DNA of 6,445 nt, taken from assembly GCA_016764835.1 (NCBI GenBank), contig JAESRD010000163.1, positions 1-6,445 on the forward strand, written 5' to 3'. This DNA comes from Paracoccaceae bacterium. Lineage in GTDB: Bacteria > Pseudomonadota > Alphaproteobacteria > Rhodobacterales > Rhodobacteraceae. Below the pieces are notes generated by a model. The model did no database searches and was not told where the DNA came from. It saw nothing but the letters and a program-made list of their open reading frames with translations. The translations under genes and the position numbers were made by a program. Position 1 is the stretch's first letter; each line of letters begins with the position of its first letter. Below, one piece after another: positions 6,216 to 6,445 of this stretch.

Positions 6216-6445
6216 TCATCCTACGGCCACAGTTTCAGGTATGCCAAGTGCTGTGAAGCCGTTGACGATCGCAGCTCGGATTTGGATCTCCGCAACCTGC
6301 CGCTCGAAGCCTCTTGCGGACAGGCGCTGACCTAGAAGTTTCACACAATGCATCCGCTGCCCGACAGTGGTTTGCTTGCAAACCATGAGAGGGTTGGTTT
6401 CAACGCGGCTTTGGCGGTGGTTCCGGTCAGTTGCCGCCACAATGC
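6216..6445 (-). CDS. IS5-family transposase, C-terminal part, cut by window edge and probably altered
   Basis: The frame stays open to the right edge and ends at TGA 6216-6218. It encodes the DDE transposase C-terminus: HRQSRVET with the putative catalytic Glu (codon 6399-6401), then RMHCVKLLGQRLSARGFERQVAEIQIRAAIVNGFTALGIPE, the usual last segment of this group. The Y-x2-R-x3-E-x6-K signature of IS5 enzymes is disturbed in three ways: Asn replaces Tyr, Gln replaces Arg, and 13 residues (NPLMVCKQTTVGQ, 6357-6395) separate ET from RMHCVK, moving the Lys from +7 to +20 after Glu. Removing those 13 residues restores the exact spacing. The copy is therefore probably inactive, unless a subfamily with this insert exists. 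The GTG at 6438-6440 is internal and not a true start. Confidence 0.75.
   Translation of the reverse strand, partial: IVAATDRNHRQSRVETNPLMVCKQTTVGQRMHCVKLLGQRLSARGFERQVAEIQIRAAIVNGFTALGIPETVAVG
6368..6385. repeat. Palindrome inside the extra 39 bases of the transposase gene
   Basis: TGGTTTGC (6368-6375) and GCAAACCA (6378-6385) are perfect inverted arms around TT. The palindrome lies wholly inside the 39 bases (6357-6395) that seem to be inserted in the transposase gene. A further TGGTTT copy occurs at 6395-6400, at the edge of the insert. Confidence 0.6.

Larger units (their letters stand above)
6162..6445 (-). mobile_element. IS5-family insertion sequence, one end only
   Basis: The element begins with GGCTTTGTTGCACAAA, the terminal repeat type I know from IS5-family elements of alphaproteobacteria. 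It contains the 3' end of a matching transposase gene on the minus strand, ending 54 bases from the element's end. The outer boundary falls where the SIR2-like frame loses its own sequence. The other end lies past the right edge, so full length and target duplication cannot be seen; if the duplication is 9 bp it would be CAACCAAGT (6153-6161). Confidence 0.8.

Overview
The window looks like chromosomal DNA from an alphaproteobacterium, most likely of the Rhodobacteraceae (Roseobacter-type). The NadK, SerA-independent serine hydroxymethyltransferase (GlyA) and LepA sequences have the alphaproteobacterial character, the coding DNA is GC-rich (37 of 60 bases in a lepA sample, 5401-5460), and a small Cys-rich lipoprotein resembles one I associate with that family. 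The family-level placement is inference from remembered sequences, not from a search.

Left part (1-2281): nadK (NAD kinase, minus strand, running off the left edge) is divergent from glyA (plus strand). The 174-base gap between them holds a 7-bp inverted repeat, a weak promoter candidate and clear ribosome binding sites on both sides. A perfect 12-bp hairpin closes glyA. Middle part (2282-4139): a periplasmic PCuAC-type copper chaperone faces a small lipoprotein gene, with two bases between their stop codons and a 16-bp palindrome across the junction. Next comes a minus-strand family 25 glycosyltransferase that starts at TTG and is divergent from lepA.

Right part (4140-6445): lepA (elongation factor 4, exactly 599 residues) is intact. 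Its last 8 bases overlap the start of an AT-rich gene (66 GC of 160 bases, 41%) for a SIR2-like NAD-binding protein, a type often found in defence loci. That gene is cut after about 76 codons by an IS5-family insertion sequence whose terminal repeat starts at 6162. The 3' end of the transposase gene lies on the minus strand and runs off the right edge. This transposase has an apparent 13-residue insertion next to its catalytic glutamate.

The housekeeping genes (NAD phosphorylation, one-carbon metabolism, translation fidelity) have no obvious joint function and each is probably its own transcription unit. The most informative part is the boundary after lepA, where an acquired gene joins the core genome and has been broken by a transposon. 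I see no CRISPR, tRNA or rRNA.
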